Shown: piece by piece, positions 1-5,046 of the stretch
Position numbering within the stretch: position 1 is the first letter of the stretch
Layout of the letters: each line of letters begins with the position of its first letter
NCBI GenBank assembly: GCA_007118195.1
Contig: SKSA01000317.1
Span: 1-7,605, forward strand
From: Anaerobacillus sp.
Lineage (GTDB): Bacteria; Bacillota; Bacilli; Bacillales; Anaerobacillaceae
DNA length: 7,605 nucleotides
Direction: 5' to 3'
Position numbers and translations under genes: made by a program
Notes under the pieces: model-generated
What the model was told of the DNA's origin: nothing
The model's database searches: none
What the model saw: the letters and a program-made list of their open reading frames with translations, nothing else

Positions 1-4
1 GTGA

Positions 5-176
5 GCCTCTAAAGGTCGATAGAAGTTGCTCCTGCGGTTACTCGTCGCAAAGCCGCACGATGCCTATGCTAAGAAGCGTGACATGATGTGATTGAGGTCA
101 GTAGCTTTACAGCGAAGCGAAGGAAATTGCTCGTTCTTTTACATATTAGGTGGTGACGGAATGTCCGTCATGAGCG
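5..176 (+). repeat. Structured intergenic repeat, copy A
   Basis: This is a non-coding element that recurs at 3407-3570 in the same orientation. Shared blocks, in order, are: 5-14 with 3407-3416 (identical); 27-60 with 3420-3453 (34 nt, one mismatch at 54/3447); 96-112 with 3490-3506 (17 nt, identical); and a 3' block around AGGTGGTGA (147-156). Possible pairings are TAAAG (10-14) with CTTTA (105-109), TGCG (33-36) with CGCA (46-49), and a perfect 7-bp stem TGACGGA/TCCGTCA (154-160 with 164-170). The left boundary is uncertain because the window begins only 4 bases upstream. No reading frame is shared by the copies. I infer a dispersed, RNA-structured or MITE-like element; the family is not recognised. 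Confidence 0.75.
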
Positions 177-200
177 TTTTATATGGAAAGTTGCTTAGTT

Positions 201-258
201 GGAAAGGAAAGCACTCGATTTTACATGGCAGGTGATGAAGATATACCATCATGACGGA
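201..258 (+). repeat. Extra copy of the repeat's 3' module
   Basis: This stretch resembles the 3' end of copy A (about 121-176). Both read GGAAA, then CTCG, a T-rich step, TACAT, three variable bases, AGGTG(A/G)TGA, a hairpin and ATGA. The hairpin here is TGATG (233-237) with CATCA (247-251) and a 9-nt loop. The 3' module therefore occurs twice in tandem after one 5' module, whereas copy B has it once. This shows that the element is modular. Function is unknown. Confidence 0.55.
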
Positions 259-287
259 TTTATAAACAAATTTTTTCCATCATTAAT

Positions 288-337
288 ACGATGCATTTTG
301 GAAAATGCTATCGTTAAAGGTGCATTTCTTTTTTTTT
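288..337 (+). terminator. Overlapping hairpins with T-run before the first gene
   Basis: Two mutually exclusive hairpins share the segment AAAATGC (302-308). The first pairs ACGATGCATTTT (288-299) with AAAATGC plus ATCGT (302-308 and 310-314), giving 12 bp with one bulged T at 309. The second pairs AAATGC (303-308) with GCATTT (322-327) and is followed by C and nine Ts (329-337), the layout of an intrinsic terminator. It could end transcription arriving from upstream just before the promoter at 340-348. The first hairpin is stronger and forms earlier in the RNA, so whether termination really occurs is open. Confidence 0.4.
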
Positions 338-339
338 AG

Positions 340-348
340 TGATATAAT
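340..348 (+). promoter_or_regulatory. Extended -10 promoter for the 116-aa gene
   Basis: The bases TGATATAAT are a perfect SigA-type extended -10 element (TG, one base, TATAAT at 343-348). No good -35 is seen at the normal distance, which extended -10 promoters tolerate. The expected transcription start is near 355, leaving a leader of about 40 nt that contains the ribosome binding site of the gene starting at 397. This argues against the TTG at 355 being a translation start. Confidence 0.6.
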
Positions 349-396
349 ACGTCCTTGGTAAAGAAAACGTTATTTTCCAGTAAGGGAGAGATCATC

Positions 397-747
397 ATGC
401 AATGGACTGATTTAACTGAAGGAGCTAAAGCAGTATTGGAACAAACGAGAAACATGAAAAATGATCAAATTCAAATTGTTGAATTTGAAGTAGGGTTTGA
501 ACAAGAAGCTGAGGATTTAGATGGAGAGAAGTACAAAGTTTCTATTCAAGAGGAAGATTATCAATCCCTGAAAAAATATACGATAGAAAATGAATATGGA
601 GATAAGTTCCATATGGCGAGAAATAAAAATATAGTTAAAATCATTTTATTAGAAAACGGAAAAATTCCTGAAAATCTTTCTGAGTTTCCAGTTTTTAAAC
701 AATATAAAAATGATGTGGCAGTTGCACAAGAAGTAGAACAAGAATAA
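397..747 (+). CDS. Small acidic protein of unknown function, 116 aa
   Basis: I do not recognise this protein. The frame is open from a TTG at 355, but the ATG at 397 is chosen because AAGGGAGAG (382-390) lies just upstream at good spacing and 355 falls at the predicted transcription start. The product is soluble, with no signal peptide and no membrane segment. It is clearly acidic, with about 25 Asp/Glu against 14 Lys/Arg. It starts with a likely amphipathic helix (residues 4-20), has alternating strand-like stretches (24-34, 45-51, 79-87) and ends in a Glu-rich tail (111-116). It has its own extended -10 promoter and its own terminator, so it is a monocistronic unit. In B. subtilis the gene before accB is the end of the spoIIIA operon, so this gene may be an insertion in that junction. 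Real coding is likely from the promoter, RBS and terminator set. Confidence 0.7.
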   Translation: MQWTDLTEGAKAVLEQTRNMKNDQIQIVEFEVGFEQEAEDLDGEKYKVSIQEEDYQSLKKYTIENEYGDKFHMARNKNIVKIILLENGKIPENLSEFPVFKQYKNDVAVAQEVEQE

Positions 748-752
748 TGTAT

Positions 753-784
753 GATGGCTCAAAATATTTGAGTCATCTTTTTTT
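753..784 (+). terminator. Intrinsic terminator after the 116-aa gene
   Basis: An 11-bp stem, GATGGCTCAAA (753-763) with TTTGAGTCATC (767-777), has a single G-T wobble, an apparent 3-nt loop (764-766) and seven Ts (778-784). It lies 5 nt after the stop codon and separates this gene from the acc operon. Confidence 0.85.
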
Positions 785-829
785 ATAAAAAAAAACTTTT
801 AAAATAATATAAATTAATGTAGCATAAAA

Positions 830-872
830 TTAGTAGTTAGTCATAAGACAAAGTGAAATTAGTAACTACTAT
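830..872 (+). promoter_or_regulatory. Candidate accB promoter with operator-like dyad
   Basis: A plausible SigA promoter is AAGACA (845-850), 16 nt, then TACTAT (867-872), about 80 nt before the accB start. A perfect 9-bp inverted repeat, TAGTAGTTA (831-839) and TAACTACTA (863-871), brackets the -35 and overlaps the -10. The bases 830-846 also match the FapR box pattern TTAGTA-N5-TACTAA: the left half fully and the right half (TCATAA) at 4 of 6 positions. FapR is the malonyl-CoA-sensing repressor of Bacillus lipid genes. The promoter is a moderate match and the FapR assignment is tentative. An alternative -10 is TATAAA at 899-904. Confidence 0.35.
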
Positions 873-950
873 GTTTAGCTTTAAGTAAAATGAACGAGTA
901 TAAAAGCATGTTGAAAAAGAAATGATGAAAAATAACGAGGAGTGATTCAA

Positions 951-1445
951 ATGTTGAAAATTCAAGATATACGAGAACTAATTAAGGCGATCGATCAATC
1001 AAGTGTTGAAGAATTTAAATATGAACAAGAAGGAACTAAAATTACATTACGGAAAGAACGTAAAGTAATTGAACAAACACAGCCATTAGTAGTTCAACAA
1101 GCGCCGGTAGCTCAAACACCACAACAAGTGGCTCCTACAGTTCAACCGAAAGTTGAAGCCCAACCAGAAGTAAAACAAGAAGCTCCAGTTGTAAAGGATG
1201 CTAAATTACATAAAATTACCGCTCCGATGGTAGGGACTTTTTATTCGTCGCCATCTCCAGATTCACCTGCCTATGTAAAGGTTGGAGATAAAGTGAAAAA
1301 TGATTCTGTCGTTTGTATTGTTGAAGCAATGAAATTAATGAATGAACTTGAAGCAGAGATAAGTGGTGAAATTGTAGAAGTCCTAGTTCAAAATGGACAG
1401 CTTGTTGAATACGGTCAAGAGCTATTTTTAGTGAAACCTGAATAG
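951..1445 (+). CDS. accB: Acetyl-CoA carboxylase biotin carboxyl carrier protein
   Basis: AccB (164 aa) carries the biotin that AccC carboxylates and from which carboxyltransferase moves the CO2 to acetyl-CoA, making malonyl-CoA for fatty acid synthesis in the cytoplasm. Residues 1-36 are the conserved N-terminal region (MLKIQDIRELI). Residues 41-82 form a flexible linker rich in Pro, Gln and Val. Residues 86-164 are the biotinyl domain, with the EAMKLMNE motif at 125-132 and Lys128 as the biotin attachment site. The ATG at 951 is preferred over the in-frame GTG at 942, since the GTG lies inside the ribosome binding site GAGGAG (937-942) and the family starts at MLKI. AccC follows after 12 nt. 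Length is normal for Bacillus. Confidence 0.97.
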   Translation: MLKIQDIRELIKAIDQSSVEEFKYEQEGTKITLRKERKVIEQTQPLVVQQAPVAQTPQQVAPTVQPKVEAQPEVKQEAPVVKDAKLHKITAPMVGTFYSSPSPDSPAYVKVGDKVKNDSVVCIVEAMKLMNELEAEISGEIVEVLVQNGQLVEYGQELFLVKPE

Positions 1446-1457
1446 GAGAGAATCTAG

Positions 1458-2810
1458 ATGATAAAAAAACTATTAGTAGCAAATCGAGGAGAAATTGCCG
1501 TTCGAATTATTCGTGCATGTCGTGAGTTGGGGATTGAAACTGTTAGTGTTTTTTCGGAAGCAGATAAAGAAGCGCTACATGTGAGGTTAGCTGATGAAGC
1601 TTATTGTATTGGACCAACCGCTTCCGCTAAAAGCTATTTGAATTATACAAATATAATGAGTGTTGCAACATTAACTGAAGTTGATGCCATTCATCCAGGT
1701 TATGGTTTTTTAGCAGAAAATGCTGATTTTGCTGAGATTTGTGCTGAATGTAACGTCACTTTTGTTGGTCCTAGCCCAGAAGCAATCAGTAAAATGGGGA
1801 CAAAGGATGTAGCAAGAGAAACAATGAAACAAGCTGGAGTTCCAATTGTTCCTGGCTCAAATGGTATTATTAAAGATGTCGATGATGCCTTGAAGATTGC
1901 CAATGAAATCACGTTTCCTGTAATTATTAAAGCTACTGCAGGTGGTGGCGGAAAAGGGATTCGTGTAGCGAGAAATAAAGAAGAACTAATTAAAGGCGTT
2001 ACAATCACTCAACAAGAAGCACAAACCGCTTTCGGGAATCCAGGTGTTTACATTGAAAAATATATCGAAGACTTTCGTCACGTTGAAATTCAAGTATTAG
2101 CTGATAATTACGGAAATGTCGTTCACTTAGGTGAAAGAGACTGTAGTATTCAACGTAGACTACAAAAGCTCTTAGAAGAGACGCCTTCACCTGCGATAAC
2201 GGAAGAAAAGCGACAGGAAATGGGGAATGCTGCAGTAGCGGCTGCCCAAGCTGTTAATTATTCAGGAGCTGGTACGGTAGAATTTATATTTGATCATAAT
2301 ACCGGTGACTTTTACTTCATGGAGATGAATACGAGAATTCAAGTAGAACACCCTGTGACAGAAATGGTAACAGGAATCGATTTAATAAAGCAACAAATTT
2401 TAGTCGCTTCAGGAGAAAAGCTCAGCGTGGGTCAAGAAGAGATTACTTTTAACGGTTGGTCGATTGAATGTCGCATCAACGCAGAAAATCCTGATAAAAA
2501 TTTCATGCCTTCTCCAGGAGAAATTACAATGTACTTGCCACCAGGGGGCCTAGGTGTTAGGGTAGATTCAGCAGCATACCCAGGATATAAAATACCACCA
2601 TTTTATGATTCAATGATTGCCAAAGTCATTACCTATGGGGAGACTCGAAAAGAGGCAATTTCTCGAATGAAAAGAGCATTAGGAGAATTTGTTATTGAAG
2701 GTGTTGATACGACAATCCCATTTCATCTGCGACTTTTAGAGCATCAAACATTTGTTAGTGGAGAATTTAACACAAAGTTTCTAGAACTTCATGATTTATC
2801 TCGTAAATAA
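1458..2810 (+). CDS. accC: Acetyl-CoA carboxylase, biotin carboxylase subunit
   Basis: AccC (450 aa, full length) uses ATP and bicarbonate to carboxylate the biotin on AccB. The N-terminal domain begins [18 protein letters not shown] (residues 3-20) and contains [10 protein letters not shown] (79-88). The ATP-grasp domain shows Lys116, Lys158 and the glycine-rich loop GGGGKG (162-167). The active-site region includes [10 protein letters not shown] (225-234), Lys237, Glu275, Glu289 and NTRIQVEHP (291-299), with Arg293 and Glu297 in catalytic positions. The C-terminal domain contains ECRINAENP (337-345). Where E. coli has His in QRRHQK, this protein has Leu235, which I recall as usual in Bacillus AccC rather than a defect. 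The ATG follows TAGGAGAG (1443-1450) at 7 nt spacing, 12 nt after accB, so the two are cotranscribed. Confidence 0.98.
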   Translation: MIKKLLVANRGEIAVRIIRACRELGIETVSVFSEADKEALHVRLADEAYCIGPTASAKSYLNYTNIMSVATLTEVDAIHPGYGFLAENADFAEICAECNVTFVGPSPEAISKMGTKDVARETMKQAGVPIVPGSNGIIKDVDDALKIANEITFPVIIKATAGGGGKGIRVARNKEELIKGVTITQQEAQTAFGNPGVYIEKYIEDFRHVEIQVLADNYGNVVHLGERDCSIQRRLQKLLEETPSPAITEEKRQEMGNAAVAAAQAVNYSGAGTVEFIFDHNTGDFYFMEMNTRIQVEHPVTEMVTGIDLIKQQILVASGEKLSVGQEEITFNGWSIECRINAENPDKNFMPSPGEITMYLPPGGLGVRVDSAAYPGYKIPPFYDSMIAKVITYGETRKEAISRMKRALGEFVIEGVDTTIPFHLRLLEHQTFVSGEFNTKFLELHDLSRK

Positions 2811-2864
2811 ACAATGGTAAAATTGTTGTATATTTAGCAAAATCGATTCTAGGAGGCAAATATT

Positions 2865-3272
2865 ATGACAGAAAAAAATCACGTCATCGATATGGAACAT
2901 CAGCATACCAAATTAGGAAAAGTGGAAATTGCTCCTGAAGTTATAGAAGTTGTTACAAGTATTGCGGCGGCTGAAATAGAAGGCGTTGCAACGATGAGAG
3001 GGAACTTCGCGACGGGTGTTGCAGAAAAACTTGGCAGAAAAAGTCACGGTAAAGGTGTAAAAGTAGATTTAGAAGATGACGGCATTTCTGTTGATGTATA
3101 TGTTGTCATGAATTATGGAGTGTCGATTCCGGATGTAGCAAAACAAATTCAAGAAAATATACATCAAACATTAAAAACAATGACAGCCATTGATTTAAAT
3201 GCAGTTAATATTCATGTCGTTGGCATTCAACTTGAGCAACAACAAGTAGTAGTAGAACCAAACCAAGAGTAA
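2865..3272 (+). CDS. yqhY: Asp23/YqhY family protein linked to acetyl-CoA carboxylase control
   Basis: This 135-aa protein belongs to the Asp23 (alkaline shock protein 23) family and matches YqhY by sequence, length and position after accC. Seen features are the core GKVEIAPEVIEVVTSIAAAEIEGVA (18-42), a basic Gly-rich turn GRKSHGKGVKV (57-67), then the strand-helix core DVYVVMNYGVSIPDVAKQIQ (77-96) and the C-terminal strand NIHVVGIQL (115-123). There is no signal peptide or membrane segment. In B. subtilis, loss of yqhY selects for mutations in acetyl-CoA carboxylase genes, which points to a role in keeping that enzyme's activity in balance; the mechanism is not clear from sequence. The start has a perfect AGGAGG (2851-2856) 8 nt upstream. 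The 54-nt gap after accC holds a weak 6-bp AT hairpin (2810-2827) but no terminator, so it should be the third gene of the operon. Confidence 0.93.
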   Translation: MTEKNHVIDMEHQHTKLGKVEIAPEVIEVVTSIAAAEIEGVATMRGNFATGVAEKLGRKSHGKGVKVDLEDDGISVDVYVVMNYGVSIPDVAKQIQENIHQTLKTMTAIDLNAVNIHVVGIQLEQQQVVVEPNQE

Positions 3273-3284
3273 AACGTTTTAAGG

Positions 3285-3356
3285 ATGACTCAAGAGGTAT
3301 TAACCTTCATTTGTATCAGTTTGAAGGTCACCTATTCTTGAGTCATTCTTTGATTT
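3285..3356 (+). terminator. Long composite hairpin ending the accB-accC-yqhY operon
   Basis: A perfect 11-bp outer stem, ATGACTCAAGA (3285-3295) with TCTTGAGTCAT (3336-3346), encloses GGT/ACC (3296-3298 with 3330-3332) and a second 7-bp stem ACCTTCA/TGAAGGT (3303-3309 with 3322-3328) around a 12-nt loop. It starts 12 nt after the yqhY stop codon. The following T-tract is weak and interrupted (TTCTTTGATTT), so it may act partly as an RNA 3'-end stabiliser or an inefficient terminator. Confidence 0.6.
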
Positions 3357-3359
3357 ACA

Positions 3360-3386
3360 TCATTTTGTATGTAAAAAGCAAAATGA
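3360..3386. other. Short AT-rich hairpin before repeat copy B
   Basis: TCATTTTG (3360-3367) pairs perfectly with CAAAATGA (3379-3386) around an 11-nt loop. A competing 6-bp pairing is TTTACA (3354-3359) with TGTAAA (3370-3375). It lies between the operon hairpin and repeat copy B. It may be the left edge of the repeat, but copy A cannot be checked there because the window starts too late. Confidence 0.4.
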
Positions 3387-3406
3387 CGGTCAGTTTTTCC
3401 GAACAA

Positions 3407-3570
3407 GCCTCTAAAGTCGTGCTCCTGCGGTTACTCGTCGCAAAGCTGCACGAAGAACTGCCAAGGAAGTACCACAAGGTGTGACCCGCGGTCAGTAGCT
3501 TTACAGTGCAGAGAGGAAAATCGATCGAAATTCTTATATACTAGGTGGTGATGGTTGCTGCGTCATGATT
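3407..3570 (+). repeat. Structured intergenic repeat, copy B
   Basis: Same orientation as copy A at 5-176 and sharing its blocks in the same order. Here the pairings are more complete. CCTCT (3408-3412) and TAAAG (3412-3416) can pair with AGAGG (3512-3516) and CTTTA (3499-3503). TCGTGC (3417-3422) pairs with GCACGA (3448-3453), enclosing TGCG/CGCA. CACA/TGTG (3473-3476 with 3480-3483) closes a triloop. The 3' hairpin is TGATG (3549-3553) with CGTCA (3561-3565), including one T-G wobble. The element sits between yqhY and nusB, which are adjacent in B. subtilis. No reading frame longer than a few codons follows AGGTGGTG here. Confidence 0.75.
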
Positions 3571-3634
3571 AATAAAATGATATAAACTTTTTAATACTAA
3601 TAATAGTTGCCTTCTGTAAGAAAGGGCAAGATTA

Positions 3635-3643
3635 TGGTATGAT
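3635..3643 (+). promoter_or_regulatory. Extended -10 promoter for the nusB gene cluster
   Basis: TGGTATGAT is an extended -10 element (TG, one base, TATGAT at 3638-3643), 39 nt before the nusB start. No convincing -35 is seen. It lies downstream of repeat copy B and of the operon hairpin, which suggests that nusB and later genes are transcribed separately from accB-accC-yqhY. Confidence 0.5.
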
Positions 3644-3682
3644 CAAAAATGGTAATTATGATTTTAAAGGAGAAGTTTACGT

Positions 3683-4075
3683 ATGAAAAGAAGACTCGCT
3701 AGAGTAAAGGCCGTTCAGTCTCTTTTTCAAGTCGACATGAGTGGGACAGATAAAGAGGAAGCGATACATAACGTCTTAGAAGAGAATGAAACTAAAGATC
3801 CATTTTTAGAACAGCTTGTAAGTGGTACTTTAGAAAACCTTCAATTAATCGATGATATTTTTAGTAACCACTTAGAGAATTGGACTTTGGATAGAGTTGG
3901 TAACGTAGATCGTGCTGTAATCCGTATGGCCATCTATGAAATGAAATATATAGAAGATATTCCGATTAATGTATCTTTAAATGAGGCCATAGATGTCGCG
4001 AAAAGTTTTGGTGGAGACGAAAGTGGACGATTCGTTAATGGGGTTTTATCAAAGATTGCAGAAACTTTAAAATAA
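3683..4075 (+). CDS. nusB: Transcription antitermination factor NusB
   Basis: NusB (130 aa, usual length) binds boxA RNA with NusE (ribosomal protein S10) and joins the antitermination complex that keeps RNA polymerase processive on rRNA operons. The protein is the all-helical NusB fold. It opens with the basic segment MKRRLARVKAVQSLFQ (1-16), typical of the RNA-binding face. It carries the family signature from NWTLDRVGNVDRAVIRMAIYE (66-86) through IPINVSLNEAIDVAKSFG (93-110) to the end motif GRFVNGVLSKIAE (115-127). The ATG follows AAAGGAG (3666-3672) with 10 nt spacing. It is the first gene after repeat copy B and has its own likely promoter. The 99-nt gap to folD has no clear terminator. 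Confidence 0.97.
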   Translation: MKRRLARVKAVQSLFQVDMSGTDKEEAIHNVLEENETKDPFLEQLVSGTLENLQLIDDIFSNHLENWTLDRVGNVDRAVIRMAIYEMKYIEDIPINVSLNEAIDVAKSFGGDESGRFVNGVLSKIAETLK

Positions 4076-4120
4076 TAAAAGAGTAATGCTTTAAAATTTT
4101 TAGGGAATACCAGCTTCTGT

Positions 4121-4149
4121 ATTAAATGGTTTTTCTAAAATTATATAAT
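4121..4149 (+). promoter_or_regulatory. Weak candidate promoter before folD
   Basis: A perfect TATAAT (4144-4149) lies 26 nt before the folD start, with ATTAAA (4121-4126) 17 nt upstream as a poor -35 (3 of 6 bases). The region is very AT-rich, so a chance match is quite possible. A 5-bp stem AATAC/GTATT (4106-4110 with 4119-4123) precedes it and is not a terminator. Confidence 0.25.
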
Positions 4150-4174
4150 AAATTATCTTTAAGGGGGAAATAGG

Positions 4175-5035
4175 ATGTCTGCAACAATTATTAGTGGGAA
4201 AGATTTAGCGAAGGAAAAAAGGGAGAGTATGAAAGTAGAGGTTGAACAACTGAAAAAGCAAGGAATTCAACCTGGGTTAGCTGTTATTTTAGTAGGTGAA
4301 GATCCAGCAAGTCAATCATACGTTAAAGCAAAACAGAAAGCTTGCGAAGAAATTGGGATTTACTCTGTTCTTTATAGGTTAGAAGATAATGTTTCAGAAG
4401 AAGAATTACTTCAGAAAATTCATGACTTAAATAACGATGATGCTATTCACGGTATTCTCGTTCAGTTACCATTGCCATCGCATATTTCAGAAAAAGCTGT
4501 TATTGAAAGTATTGACCCTAATAAAGATGTAGACGGCTTTCACCCAATTAGTGTAGGAAATATGATGATTGGTGAAGATACATTCTTACCGTGTACACCA
4601 TTTGGAATTGTTGAGATGATTAAATCTAAAGAAATTTCAATTGAAGGAAAACACGTTGTTGTCATTGGTAGAAGTAATATTGTAGGTAAACCGGTAGGTC
4701 AATTACTACTTAATGAAAATGCGACAGTTACATATTGCCATTCGCGTACGAAAGATATGAGAAGTATTACAAAACAAGCTGATATTTTAATTGTTGCTGT
4801 CGGTAAAGCTAATTTCATTGATGCGAGCTTTATGAAAGAAGGTTGTGTCGTTATTGATGTAGGGGTTAATCGCTTAGAAACAGGGAAATTATGTGGAGAT
4901 GTAGTTTTTGAAGAGGCAAAAGAAGTAGCTTCTTATATTACTCCTGTTCCTGGTGGAGTAGGTCCAATGACAATTACGATGCTTTTATTTAATACAGTTA
5001 AATCAGCCGGTAAATTATTGGCAAATGTGAAGTAA
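4175..5035 (+). CDS. folD: Bifunctional methylenetetrahydrofolate dehydrogenase/cyclohydrolase
   Basis: FolD (286 aa) interconverts 5,10-methylene- and 10-formyl-tetrahydrofolate with NADP, supplying one-carbon units for purine and formyl-methionine synthesis in the cytoplasm. The N-terminal catalytic domain shows [20 protein letters not shown] (40-59), with Tyr49 and the catalytic Lys53 plus Lys55, then [10 protein letters not shown] (92-101) with Gln97, and KDVDGFHP (117-124) with Asp120. The Rossmann NADP-binding part shows [18 protein letters not shown] (161-178), TYCHSRT (186-192) and VIDVGVN (226-232). The C-terminal signature [15 protein letters not shown] (256-270) is complete. The ATG has AAGGGGGA (4161-4168) upstream. 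xseA starts 11 nt after the stop. Confidence 0.98.
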   Translation: MSATIISGKDLAKEKRESMKVEVEQLKKQGIQPGLAVILVGEDPASQSYVKAKQKACEEIGIYSVLYRLEDNVSEEELLQKIHDLNNDDAIHGILVQLPLPSHISEKAVIESIDPNKDVDGFHPISVGNMMIGEDTFLPCTPFGIVEMIKSKEISIEGKHVVVIGRSNIVGKPVGQLLLNENATVTYCHSRTKDMRSITKQADILIVAVGKANFIDASFMKEGCVVIDVGVNRLETGKLCGDVVFEEAKEVASYITPVPGGVGPMTITMLLFNTVKSAGKLLANVK

Positions 5036-5046
5036 GGAGACGAAAA

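Noticed and set aside
3..86. Open frame running in from the window start, possibly the end of an upstream gene.
   Set aside because: It lies almost entirely within the repeat, whose bases are conserved as non-coding blocks in copy B.
161..339. Two tiny overlapping reading frames in copy A, 161-235 (24 codons) and 235-339 (34 codons), the first with an RBS-like AGGTGGTG and both joined by TGATG.
   Set aside because: Copy B has the same RBS-like motif but its frame stops after five codons, the second frame ends by reading through the poly-T tract, and the base changes favour stem pairing rather than codons.
355..396. Longer form of the 116-aa protein starting at TTG 355.
   Set aside because: This position is at the predicted transcription start, has no ribosome binding site, and the ATG at 397 has a good one.
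942..950. Upstream GTG start for accB at 942.
   Set aside because: It lies in the ribosome binding site, and the family's conserved N-terminus begins at the ATG at 951.
2148..2174. Leu235 in AccC at a position where E. coli biotin carboxylase has His, a possible active-site defect.
   Set aside because: I recall the QRRLQK form from Bacillus AccC, and all other catalytic residues are in place.
1700..2190. Minus-strand open frames inside accC, and similar ones in accB, xseA and ispA.
   Set aside because: They have no recognisable domains or ribosome binding sites and lie wholly within strongly supported genes on the other strand.
2810..2827. AACAAT/ATTGTT hairpin between accC and yqhY as a terminator or processing site.
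   Set aside because: It is only 6 AT-rich bp with no T-tract, which is expected by chance in such DNA.
5..3570. CRISPR array made from the repeated blocks.
   Set aside because: There are just two copies 3.4 kb apart without regular spacers, and no cas genes.
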